DNA of 64,000 bases from Plasmopara viticola. Its lineage: Eukaryota; Oomycota; Peronosporomycetes; Peronosporales; Peronosporaceae. The stretch is from positions 372,001 through 436,000 of the forward strand of contig MBPM02000047.1 in assembly GCA_001695595.3 (NCBI GenBank). The letters run 5' to 3'. Shown here in pieces: positions 36,064-45,911 of the stretch; position 1 is the first letter of the stretch; the number at the start of each line of letters is the position of its first letter. A program made the translations under genes and the position numbers. The notes under the pieces are model-generated. The model had not been told where the DNA came from, searched no databases, and saw nothing but the letters and a program-made list of their open reading frames with translations.

Positions 36064-38791
36064 AGACTTTGGAAGAAGGATCTTAAGTATCGTTCTTACA
36101 CCGAAAACACATAAGGTCATACCTGTATAAAGGTATTTGGTCTGCTGGGCTTTACGACAAGCTCGAGAGTTATCCTGCTATCCAAATAAACGCCTTCAAC
36201 GTGAGCATTGCCCTTGGGTACCATCTCATGAGCTTAATGTATGGTGATTATACCCAGTATTAGGATCCAAACTCGGCTATTACCTACTTATTTGAGACCT
36301 GTGTTGCTATCAACAGTCGATCTGATATCCGTAAGAAAATTATGTCAGACATAAACTCCACTGAGCTGGCAAGCTGAAGGTAATTAGAATTTAATTCTAC
36401 TCTTGCGAGCACGCACTTGGTGGCGAAGCTGTTTACTTACAGTTCACTCGCAATAAAAACGCATAATTTAGATCTCCATGCCAACAACAAGTGCGTGTTT
36501 CACTGCATCGCGTGGCACTTGTATCAGCGTGTCATTTTCAATCCAGATTCTAGTAATTTGAACGCTATTTATCTTTTGCAAGGGTATTCGAAATCTGTTG
36601 CGCCCATTCAAAAGCTTCGAGCAATTGATTTCCTGCAGCTCGATGAACCCGAGAAACGATTCCGTTTTAGTAAATAGCGTCTACTCTGTAGATATAAACC
36701 TCAGTAATGTCGAGCTTATCCGTCGTTCGGAGAGAGAAAAAGTGACTATTAAAACTTTCCCCTTGAGAATCATGCTTTGCAATTTAAGAACATTATATGC
36801 TTCCGCCTGATACCAATGCTCAAAGTGTGAAAGATTTTTTGTAGGCTTTAGTAAATAGCCCTCAGTATTATAATACTAAATCGTTTCTTTATTTGATTGT
36901 TGGTTAGACCATGGTGTGACCGCTACTACCGGATTATCACAGCATTTTTAATCACCTTCGCCTCCACCAGAATATTTGCTACGTCTTGGGTTGCACATGA
37001 TGGTTTTGGAACAGCGTCTTCTATCTAGCCCTCAAAAACTCTAATTTACACATTCACCTCGTGGCCATCAACTGATGCTACATCCGCCACCACTGCCATT
37101 GGTAATCAACTCGGCCGCGGAGCGTGTGTTGGTGGCGCTTGCATACCTGGAGATTTTATGCGAACGATAAACTATATCCTTAGTCAATACCACTAATCGA
37201 CCTCCGATTTTCAAAAAGCTTGGCTTGATGACTAATGCACAGACTCTTGCGTCGAGTAGGGTACTTCAGCTATTAATGTTGATGCGTCGAAAACATGGCG
37301 CTAGCGGGTACAACATTTTTGCGTGGCAATGCATGTCTAGCAATGTTTGCATCTGCGGCTAGCTCATAATGTCGCTGACTTCATTGCAGTTTTTTAGGGT
37401 GCTGAAGTGTTATTTAAGCCCGCAATTGATGAAACCTACATGTCTTGTATCGATTCTCGACCGTATGTTCCTTTCATTAGTTTGAGATCTTTGAGGTCAT
37501 CATAGCAAAGCCCATTAAACGCTTCGATACAACGACTGCCATGTTCGCTGGTTAGAAGCTTTTTTTTATGCATACACAAATAAATTCGTTAGCGTTGATT
37601 ATCTTATAGATACATTCTTTCATTATTATCCATAGTACTATGTATTTTAGGATTACCGGAAATTTACCATTGGTGAAGAAGATTATTCTTTTACCAAAAC
37701 TGTAAAGCTTCGACAAGCTTGAAGCTTTTCTGAACTTTAAATGGATTCTTATGGAGTCAATCGATATAGTCGATACGACCAATTTGCTCAAGTGTCTTAC
37801 CCTTTGCTTTTCCCAACTCATCATATACAAGTAATCGTTGCTTCAATTTGATTTTCACTATTAGTTGGTCGAGCATCCAGTGACAATAATCAGTTTCAGA
37901 AGAAATTACTTCCTCGTTCGTCGATTTTTTTTCGCAAAAATTAAATCGTTCTACATGTTGGTAGTTATGTGAATCCATATGCATTGGGTCTCAACTCCTT
38001 TAAGTAAGAACAAAAAAATTCTGAGCTTTAGATCGGCCAAAGTATCGGCTGTATGCTCTCTGTGATCTAGCGGTTCTAATAGTGACCTGATGTTGCCTTA
38101 GCTCTCTTGCGGTCAAGAGGTTGCTTGATCAAATTATACTTGGCCCGGAAAAAGATTTCAGATTTGTTCTTGGCGGTAAATTACGGTAAGAAAAAAAAAA
38201 CTGCTGGTGTAATGTTTCGGTCTTAGGAGATTACCGTGCTTCACATCATTAGGTGCGAAAAACTATGCGAAAGGGCGTGAGCACTTCAACTTGCATTCTG
38301 GACCTCTATCAATTGGGAACAATTATTAAATCTACCACTTCCACCACTTTATTGAATAACTTCCTACTATTAGACTCCCCATTAATTGGTAAATTAAGTA
38401 TATATGCGTCGCCCCACACAAGATGAACATTAATGGCTTGCTGTACTTGACGTAGGTAGTACGACGACAAAGGTGCGCTGGCCTCGTCGACCGCATCAAA
38501 AATATGACAATTTACAGAGACAGATTTAAATGAGAACAGCAAGATCACGTCTGAACCAAGTCTTGCTTACCTTCCTCACTGGATCTTGCCTCATTAGACT
38601 ATGGCCATCATAACACAGTCGATAAAAAGATCCAGCTCTTTTTAGTTTTATATCTAATTCATTGCAAATTAAATCGAGCCACACAACAATTAAGCCACCA
38701 CATGTTATCTACGCGTACATACACGACTCGTACGTTGAAGTGGTCTCTCGTAAGCGTTACACAGTGAATTGATCCACAAGTCGCCAGCACC

Positions 38792-39007
38792 ATGCAGCCA
38801 TATCACAGTCCCGCCTTCGTCTATCTTCCTCTCCGCACGCCACCCATTCCCCTTTCTCATTTGCGTCCTGAATCACTGGACACTTCACCCATAGCAGCCC
38901 CCAGTCGTCCTTCATTTTGCAATAGCAAACTGTCTATCTGGGCTCGCCCTACTTTAAAGCGACAGGTCCATCTTTTTGCCAGTCCGCCCTCCGTCCGTCA
39001 CTCTTGA
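38792..39007 (+). other. upstream open reading frame (71 codons) before the 39026 gene
   Basis: An ATG at 38792 opens a Pro/Ser-rich 71-codon frame that ends 18 bases before the main start codon. It is not in frame with the main gene and no splice signal joins them. It may be a regulatory uORF in the leader, or simply unused. Its position immediately upstream is the only support. Confidence 0.3.
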
Positions 39008-39025
39008 ATTTGCCCTTGACGTGCA

Positions 39026-40234
39026 ATGTCCGCACGCAGCAGCATTGAATACCGCACGCGAAGTTCCAGTGCCAAGCGATCGTTAAGCTTCAGCTCGCCT
39101 TGTACCAGTGTCGTGAGCCCTCCCCGCCTCTCTCCGAGTCAAGCCAAACCCACTGACCGTGTCTTGACGTTCTTGCAGAGCGCACGCGACCGGAATGTAC
39201 CCGTTCGTTCCGGCAAGTGGAGTAGTGCCGAAGACGCGTATCTGGCTAAACTCATTTGGCTCTTTAAAGCGGGATTATTGGCCGACATGGAGCCCAAGAC
39301 GTCGCTGCGCTCGTTCTTGGCAATAATGCTCAATTGTTGCCCCATGCGCATCTCTAAAAAGCAAATGCACGGCCATAGTTTCATGGGCAAGATCAAGTAC
39401 GTGCCGCATGTGAGCAACATGACGCAACAGCAATACGACGCGCTCTGTCACGAGGTTTGGACACTCCGAGACGAATTTCTTCAAGCGTGGGCCAAAGATG
39501 AGTACGTTCGACGTACATCAACCGTCAGAATGTACGATACGAGCTTCCAGGATTGGTACGACAAGGTCATTGCTCTTGTACCCACACCAAAATTAGTCAA
39601 TACGACCAGTCTCAAAGGGAACAAGAAGCGGCGCATTGGGTCCTTTGATGCAATCACGTCGCAAGTGCAAGAAATCAAAACGCAACAAATTGATAATGTG
39701 GTTACCGTTCCACTGCAAAAAGAGAGACCAGAGCAAGAATGCGTACGAGAATCTACCCTAGTCGAAATGCTTGAACCAACAACAATCGTGCCATTGGACC
39801 CCATTTTTGTCTCTGAATCAACTTTAGGCAACAAAGTGACGGCACTACCAACGGCATACTGCGAAGAGACATTAAAACACGAAGACTGGCTGGAAACATG
39901 CTATGCTGACGCTCAATACGTCGATTTTAAAAGTGACAGACCTGGAGAAGCAAACCACACGCTTTGTGAAGATCAAGTCCAAGTGTCCGTGCATCTAAAA
40001 GACCAAGAGCCTGCGTCTCCTAAAGCCTCCATGACACGTCGATCTCCTAATTTAATCATTGATTTTGGGGCACCAAGTTGCTGGTACACAGGTGAAGAGC
40101 CCAAACCGTTTAGTGACTATCCGCAATGGCTATCAGAAGACTTAATAATGGCAACGGAGTCTGGCATGTTCAACTGGGACGACGCCATGCCATTGCCTTA
40201 CGTGACAAGCAGTCCGACCATAAGTTTTTCATGA
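39026..40234 (+). CDS. stramenopile-type DNA-binding-like domain protein, function unknown
   Basis: Single exon, 402 residues, ATG at 39026. A Ser/Arg-rich N-terminus (1-45) precedes a domain at about 60-130 with the pattern GKWSSAEDAYLAKLI, TSLRSFLAIMLNCCPMRISKK and FMGKIKYV. I recall this W..EE...LI..F..G...L/LR.FL...L.C.PMRISKK signature from many diatom and oomycete proteins, where it is lineage-expanded and suspected to be a Myb-like DNA-binding fold; that is recollection plus inference. The rest is low-complexity acidic/polar sequence with a conserved-looking Trp-containing C-terminus (FSDYPQWLSEDL), which could be an activation region. It converges with the coiled-coil gene (73 bp between stops). 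Confidence 0.72.
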   Translation: MSARSSIEYRTRSSSAKRSLSFSSPCTSVVSPPRLSPSQAKPTDRVLTFLQSARDRNVPVRSGKWSSAEDAYLAKLIWLFKAGLLADMEPKTSLRSFLAIMLNCCPMRISKKQMHGHSFMGKIKYVPHVSNMTQQQYDALCHEVWTLRDEFLQAWAKDEYVRRTSTVRMYDTSFQDWYDKVIALVPTPKLVNTTSLKGNKKRRIGSFDAITSQVQEIKTQQIDNVVTVPLQKERPEQECVRESTLVEMLEPTTIVPLDPIFVSESTLGNKVTALPTAYCEETLKHEDWLETCYADAQYVDFKSDRPGEANHTLCEDQVQVSVHLKDQEPASPKASMTRRSPNLIIDFGAPSCWYTGEEPKPFSDYPQWLSEDLIMATESGMFNWDDAMPLPYVTSSPTISFS

Positions 40235-40307
40235 ATGTTTGTGCTTCGTCATTTTGTAGCTTCATTGTGGAAGATTTTTTGCCTCTTGATCGTAATTTAT
40301 GCAAAGG

Positions 40308-41741
40308 TTAACTTTTAGTGCCATTATCTCTCGTTCCTATTGCTGTCTGCCCCTTGACCGCTTGTAGTTGTTGTAGCAAATGCGCAATTTCATGCTGCAA
40401 AATCTTAAGCTTGGTTTCTTCGGACGAAATTGTGTCGATAACGTGGTCACGTGACCGAATTGTTTCAAGTTCAGTTGCCAGAGCATCAACTTTTGCTACT
40501 GTGCTCCACTTACTCGTCAGTATTTGCATCACTCTCGTATCACAATCCCGATCTTCTTCCTGAATGGCTCCCAAGCGCATCCGTGCCAATGGATCGACAT
40601 GGTCCACAGCAGTAGTGACGCTAGTGGCATCATGCAGTGCACTCCACTCTGGTCGAGGAGTGCATGCTCGTTTCATATGTTCCGCTTGGTCTTCAAGCTC
40701 TTTCAAATTCTTTTCCACACTCAATCGCTGGTTATTTAGATCGTGCAAACAGTTTCGTACGTCAAAGATGGCTTCAGTGCGAGCTCGAACAAAAGCTTTG
40801 CGCTCCTTGAGCGTTTCTAGGAGCATTTGATGCTTCGCTAAAGCCAATGTGAAGCGTGCAAGTTGCTGCTGCAATGTATTTTTCAAATCGCCTCGACCTT
40901 GTGAGGATGTTGTTGCTAAGGTGCGCAAGTCTTCCAGTCGTTTTAACTGCAAATTATTGGCTTGCACTTCTTTTTTCAACTCGCAACTTGTGTCATTAAC
41001 TTGCAGCTTCAATTCAATCTGGCGTGCATCGAGGTCGTTTACAATCGCACGAAGGTTGCTGCAAACCCAAGTGCGCAACTCTTTTCGATGTCGCGTCTCT
41101 TTTCTCTCTTGATAGTTGGCACTCGCATTCACATCGACGCTGTCGGTACTCACGAGTTTAGACCCCGACGACACTGAGTCACATCCAGAAAACTTTATTG
41201 CCCGTGTCAACGCAGTTTGCGTTTCCTGGATCCTGTTTGGAAGTTCATTGTTGCGCTCTTCAAGGTGTCGAATTTGATCGCGTAATTCTTGACACGCCGC
41301 GACTTCTCCGCGAAACGTTTCTTGTGTGCCAAAGTATAATTGCGAGTAGAGGATTTGTGACGGATGTTTCTGATTGCTTTCACCAGAGATCGATGCAAAT
41401 GGTTGCCAACAAGCGCTTTTCAATCCATTAAAAACCTCGCGTGCATCTCTTTCGCTTGGCAAATTCACTCTTACTCGTTGCAATTTCTCGAATGCTTCCT
41501 CTGGTGTCATTGAAAACCTGTGTTGATGCTTCTTTTCCACCTCAACAATTTCCTTCAGTACACGAGGTGAGCGGAAAGTCGTCACTGGTGGATCAATACT
41601 TTGGCGATAATTTTGGTAATCGATGTGCAGAGAGAGTGGCTTAGCTCGATGACGCTTTCCGTAAGCTCGAGCCGATTGCTTATGCGCCGTTTGGAGTGGT
41701 GGAGTTGGCACACATGATAAGCATTGGTACAAAGCGTCCAT
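40308..41741 (-). CDS. coiled-coil protein, unrecognised
   Basis: Single exon, 477 residues, ATG at 41741. The N-terminal 90 residues are basic and Pro-containing (PTPPLQTAHKQ, PPVTTFRSPRVL). From about 130 to the end the protein is almost continuous predicted coiled coil, rich in Leu/Glu/Gln/Arg, with one break near residues 340-370. No catalytic or binding motif is visible. Length and layout recall axonemal or centrosomal coiled-coil proteins (tektin/CFAP types), but no diagnostic motif supports naming it. The intact 477-codon frame with a sensible start supports a real gene. Confidence 0.72.
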   Translation of the reverse strand: MDALYQCLSCVPTPPLQTAHKQSARAYGKRHRAKPLSLHIDYQNYRQSIDPPVTTFRSPRVLKEIVEVEKKHQHRFSMTPEEAFEKLQRVRVNLPSERDAREVFNGLKSACWQPFASISGESNQKHPSQILYSQLYFGTQETFRGEVAACQELRDQIRHLEERNNELPNRIQETQTALTRAIKFSGCDSVSSGSKLVSTDSVDVNASANYQERKETRHRKELRTWVCSNLRAIVNDLDARQIELKLQVNDTSCELKKEVQANNLQLKRLEDLRTLATTSSQGRGDLKNTLQQQLARFTLALAKHQMLLETLKERKAFVRARTEAIFDVRNCLHDLNNQRLSVEKNLKELEDQAEHMKRACTPRPEWSALHDATSVTTAVDHVDPLARMRLGAIQEEDRDCDTRVMQILTSKWSTVAKVDALATELETIRSRDHVIDTISSEETKLKILQHEIAHLLQQLQAVKGQTAIGTRDNGTKS

Positions 41742-42547
41742 TTACAGTTGAACTCCTGCTTTGAGTGGAAAGTCTTTGACAACGTATAGAAAAAAGGCAG
41801 TTTCTAACAAAAATACTTTTATAAATAGTCTCGTTGGTCATCGCACAATATTTTGTAAGCTTTCATGCTACCTGCCGCAACTCTGGCTTAGTTACTTGCT
41901 ATATGCTCACGCGAGGAAAATGTTAGACTTCACAACGGTATGAACCTCTTAATTATTGCAGAAATTGATGCTGAACAATTCACAACTAAGATGTTTGAAA
42001 TACGAGCTCAAACTCGAACGATCCAAAACTTTAGAACACCCAAGACCGCAAAATGGCAAGGAACACGTCTGCATCTAACGACTGCAAGCAATTAGCGAGA
42101 AGGATCATTAAGTCATTTTGTGGCAATTCTTGATATCTCTCTCACAGTGCGAAGGATAGAGGTGGTGTCGGACAATTATCGTGTCAAAAGCGGCAGGAGG
42201 TCAATCGTAAAGTATGAGCTACTGCGTACCAAATCGCCATTCAAGCCAATCTCGACGGCAAAAATTGCAGTGGATTTAGACTGCAGCTCGGCATGAGTCC
42301 TTAACAGTCGGCAATTGACTGCCTCCATGTCAAGAAAATTGCTCAAAGAAGCTTGTGCATCTTTTCATGTCTGAATTAACAATTGACAGGCACCCTAATT
42401 TGTTCGCGTACGTACTCCTTTATTTTATCGCTAATTTTTATACATTTCCCCGCTGAGATACCCACTTTTGGTCATTAGAGACTGACTAGCTACTTCAGCC
42501 TCACATTCGGTAACTGCCACACTGTTTCCCCCACTGTCGATACCCGT
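41742..42547. promoter_or_regulatory. shared upstream region of divergent genes
   Basis: These 806 bp separate the start of the coiled-coil gene (minus) from that of the intronless GH5 gene (plus) and must carry both promoters. No open frame of note and no repeat was seen; a pyrimidine-rich stretch (cactgtttcccccactgtcg) lies just before the GH5 ATG. Confidence 0.4.
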
Positions 42548-44605
42548 ATGACGAACAATCAGGAGAAGAACGTGCTTTCTATTAACGACGGACACTTTGT
42601 CGACCAGCATGGTCGTGTTGCTCTATTGCGTGGCGTTAATCTCGGCGGCTCGTCCAAGTTGCCGTTTGGCTACGGACATACCGATGATCAAGATATGAGC
42701 GCCTTTTTTGACGGCGCCACTTCCGTGTCCTTTGTTGGTCGTCCATTTCCTCTGAACGAAGCCGACGTGCATTTGGGTCGCCTCCAACGTTGGGGATTTA
42801 CATTTCTACGCTTCATCGTGACGTGGGAGGCCATTGAACACGCTGGACCGGGCCAGATTGACCACGACTATCTTCGCTACATTCGTGCAGTGGTAGAGAA
42901 GGCAGCCGAGTACAACATGCACGTGTACATTGACCCGCATCAAGACGTTTGGTCCCGGTGGACAGGAGGTGATGGAGCTCCGATGTGGACACTCGAGTGC
43001 CTTGGCTTTGAACCACGCAACTTTGAAGCGACCAAGGCGGCCTTGTGTCTCGAAACGTGTGGCGTTCCCGCTTCCGAGTTTCCAAAAATGATTTGGCCGA
43101 CCAATTATGGCAAACTCGCGTGTGCCACCATGTTCACGTTGTTTTGGGCTGGTGAGAAGTACGCACCAAAGTGTTTTGTAGACGGTGTACAGATCCAAGA
43201 ATACTTGCAGTCTCATTACTTGAGTTCGATGGTAGCTTTGGCTCAAGCTTTGAAAGGGTTGGCGAATGTAGTGGGCTTTGGCACAATGAATGAGCCGTCA
43301 AGTGGGTTCATTGGAGTCGAGGATCTCGAAAAACCCGTGGGGTTTATCCAAAGTGGATACGCACCGACTGCGCTACAGGGTATGGCTTTGGGTGAGGGCA
43401 TTGCGCAAGACGTCGGGTTTTGGAACTCAAGTGTATGGACGCTACTTCGTGGCAAGCCGTCGAGGGTGGAGACGATAGATCCACACGGTCAGCGTGCGTG
43501 GAGAGAGGGATTTGAATGTGTGTGGAAACAAGCGGGCGTCTGGGGTTGTGATGCTCAAGGCAAGCCACAACTTCTTGAGCCCAATTACTTTAGCAACGTC
43601 CATTTTGGCACGGATTTTTACCTTCCGTTTGCACGAAAGTTTGCCAAGCAAATACAGCAAGTTTTCACAAACGCCATGATTTTTGTTGAGCTACCGCCAG
43701 TGGATTTTGGCAGTACGGACTTTCCTACAATCACAAACGAAGACATTCCAAATGCAGTGAATGCCATGCATTGGTACGACGTTGTCACGCTTGTCACGAT
43801 GAAGTGGCGTTCATATTTTACAGTGGATTATACTACTGGCAAACCTGCATTTGGCAACACGGCTGTGCGCAACGTGCACCAGCGTCAATTGGCCCATGTT
43901 GCTAGTTTAGCGCATACCAAGATGTGTCATACACCCACGCTCATTGGAGAGACTGGCATTCCGTTTAACTTGAACGATGCCCGTGCGTACATAAGTGGGG
44001 ACTTTTCCGCTCAAATTGAAGCCATGGACAGTACCATCTCTAATCTTGAGTCACAGCTGCTATCGTACACGTTGTGGAACTACACTTCGGACAATTCGCA
44101 TAAGTTTGGTGACTTGTGGAACCTCGAAGATTTGAGTATAAGTAGTTCAGACTCGGAAGCACTGGCGATTCGACTTGCAGGTGGCCACACGCGACGTCTC
44201 GATGACTCGGCCCGCGGCTTGAAAGGGTTTGCGCGCCCTTATGCTTACAGGATTGCTGGACTGCCTCTCAAGTCAGCATTTACGATGTCGACAGCTGAGT
44301 ACGTCTTGGAGTACGAATCGACAAAAGTAAAACCTTCAGCACCCACGGAGATTTATGTGCCGTATGTGCAGTATCCAGGTGGCTACCGTGTCACCTCATC
44401 GGATGGCCACTGCACGATTGAAAAGCACGAAAATTACGACGTTGTGACGTATGCTCACGACAGTAAAGCACACAAGCACCGCGTCCTCGTCTCGCCTCGA
44501 ACACCAGTTCAGGGCGACTTGCGGCGGGCAAATGCACCTCTGTACGTTGCTTTGGCCGCCACTGCCCTATTCGTTTCAGTGCTTACTGTGTACAAACGTC
44601 GTTAA
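42548..44605 (+). CDS. endoglycoceramidase-related GH5 glycosidase, intronless copy
   Basis: One uninterrupted exon of 685 residues, ATG at 42548. It is clearly paralogous along its whole length to the gene at 5190-7348, on the opposite strand 35 kb away. GH5 features are RGVNLGGSSKLP (about 28-39), the acid/base Glu in GFGTMNEPSSG (E249) and the nucleophile Glu in LIGETGIPFN (E468). The C-terminus has one hydrophobic helix (LYVALAATALFVSVLTVY) followed by KRR, suggesting a tail anchor. Where the other copy has its 74-nt intron, this one reads FYLPFARKFAKQI without a break. Expected role is hydrolysis of glucosylceramide- or steryl-glucoside-type lipids. No flanking direct repeats or poly(A) tract suggesting a recent retrocopy were seen. 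Confidence 0.88.
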   Translation: MTNNQEKNVLSINDGHFVDQHGRVALLRGVNLGGSSKLPFGYGHTDDQDMSAFFDGATSVSFVGRPFPLNEADVHLGRLQRWGFTFLRFIVTWEAIEHAGPGQIDHDYLRYIRAVVEKAAEYNMHVYIDPHQDVWSRWTGGDGAPMWTLECLGFEPRNFEATKAALCLETCGVPASEFPKMIWPTNYGKLACATMFTLFWAGEKYAPKCFVDGVQIQEYLQSHYLSSMVALAQALKGLANVVGFGTMNEPSSGFIGVEDLEKPVGFIQSGYAPTALQGMALGEGIAQDVGFWNSSVWTLLRGKPSRVETIDPHGQRAWREGFECVWKQAGVWGCDAQGKPQLLEPNYFSNVHFGTDFYLPFARKFAKQIQQVFTNAMIFVELPPVDFGSTDFPTITNEDIPNAVNAMHWYDVVTLVTMKWRSYFTVDYTTGKPAFGNTAVRNVHQRQLAHVASLAHTKMCHTPTLIGETGIPFNLNDARAYISGDFSAQIEAMDSTISNLESQLLSYTLWNYTSDNSHKFGDLWNLEDLSISSSDSEALAIRLAGGHTRRLDDSARGLKGFARPYAYRIAGLPLKSAFTMSTAEYVLEYESTKVKPSAPTEIYVPYVQYPGGYRVTSSDGHCTIEKHENYDVVTYAHDSKAHKHRVLVSPRTPVQGDLRRANAPLYVALAATALFVSVLTVYKRR

Positions 44606-44755
44606 AAGACTCGAGAGAAATCGTGCATGAGTGTCGATAAACCAGGGATGGATACTTCCTAGGATGTGACAAGTACAGCAGCATTTACTGTGAGAACGAA
44701 AGATAGCAATCACGGTTTCTGAAACGCTTATTTGTGTATGTTTTCTAGAATCGAC

Positions 44756-45911
44756 TCACTCATCTATCACCATATTCTCAGCACCATCGGTCCTGTCATC
44801 TAATGTCCCCTCTTCCTCTTGAACAGCAGCAAGTCCTTTCGTGGCAATTAGTTGCAACATGTGGGCAGCAAAATCATCCAATAGCACAGGCCATGCGCCG
44901 TTCTCGTCGTAATTGCTCAAATCTGGCTTAATCTGGTGGCCAAAGTCGAGAACCTGATGCCACAAATCTTTTGAAACTACACTACGCGCATGTTCACGCA
45001 CATATTGCAGCCAATGACGGCGCCAATAAAAGTGTCCAGGAAGCAGGAGATCCCACAAGCCTATGGCCAGCTCGAGTGCCAAGCTCTTTTGGATTGGATC
45101 TTTGGAAAAACCAAACGTAAACTACAAAGCCCACATGCCCAATCAGTGCTCAATCGAACCAAGTGCCGCCATCAAACATTGTTACCGAATAAATAAGCGC
45201 AAATTCCGCACGATCGCGTAATCGGGTTCGCAAAACTGGGATTTCAGCTCGCAAGTCTTCAATTGTATTGCAGTGCAGCTTGTGCATCCCACGTCGAAAC
45301 TCTGTCAGCGTGTAGACACCCATACTTGCCGCGTCCATTGCACAGCTAAGCGCCAGCATCACGGGATCCTGAGCATCGATTCCTAATGCGTCGCATAGCT
45401 GTAAAATGCCTTCTTCTGTAATCGACGCTTCTTCCGCTTCTAAATCTAACAATAACAAAAAGTGCATAATCCTGCAAAACACCAATCTTTTTTCTATTTA
45501 AATTGTACTCCAAGATACCTTGGTAGCGAGCAAAGACTGCATCAATCGCGGCATCGTCCTCTTGCTTAATCCTCGGCTTCTTGTTGCTGTCAGCGTACTG
45601 CAAGAAACTCAGTCATTGCCAACTATAATTTTTCACAGTTATCATACGTTAAGGCTCGACCCTCTTTTCCGGCCACTGTGGCTCTCTCTTTGTCCATTGC
45701 TGATGCCCATTTTGGCCAATGCCGCTACGTCCGCCTGGTATGTGGCGTTGGCCTGTATCCGCTCCACTAAATCCGCCTTGCGTCCACTTGTCCGAAGACC
45801 TGCTCGCAAAAGTAAATTAGTTGCATAATTGACCGGTAACTGGCACGCGGACGCACCAAACTTGCGGCAGATGTCTGCTAGCTCTTTGACGCGCAGATTT
45901 GCGAGGTCCAT
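44756..45911 (-). CDS. SAP + DCUN1 (DCN1-like) neddylation factor
   Basis: Five GT-AG exons on the minus strand: 45911-45857, 45799-45648, 45597-45519, 45445-45186 and 45121-44756; 303 residues. The first splice joins LADICRKF to GLRTSGRKADLVERIQA, making a clean SAP motif in residues 1-35. After a basic linker the DCUN1/PONY domain runs from about 90 to 275: ITEEGILQLCDALGI, YTLTEFRRGMHKLHC, FALIYSFTFGFSKDP and KSLALELAIGLWDLLL. DCN1 proteins bind cullin WHB domains and Ubc12 to promote cullin neddylation. Human DCUN1D1 carries a UBA domain in the N-terminal position; here it is SAP, a possible chromatin-targeting module. The acidic C-terminal tail (EEEGTLDD) is lineage-specific as far as I can tell. 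Confidence 0.87.

Larger units (their letters stand above)
35520..39025. other. gene desert with a strong hairpin
   Basis: The AT-rich DNA carries only short broken frames: 36180-36380 (+), 37552-37984 (-, two overlapping frames) and 38309-38548 (-). None shows a domain. The minus frames at 37.5-38.5 kb could be fragments of one dead element. A 25-bp inverted repeat lies at 35999-36063. The last 300 bp should contain the promoter of the gene at 39026. Confidence 0.5.

Noticed and set aside
40308..41741. Naming the coiled-coil gene a tektin or CFAP protein
   Set aside because: Coiled coil alone is not diagnostic and the tektin nonapeptide is not visible.
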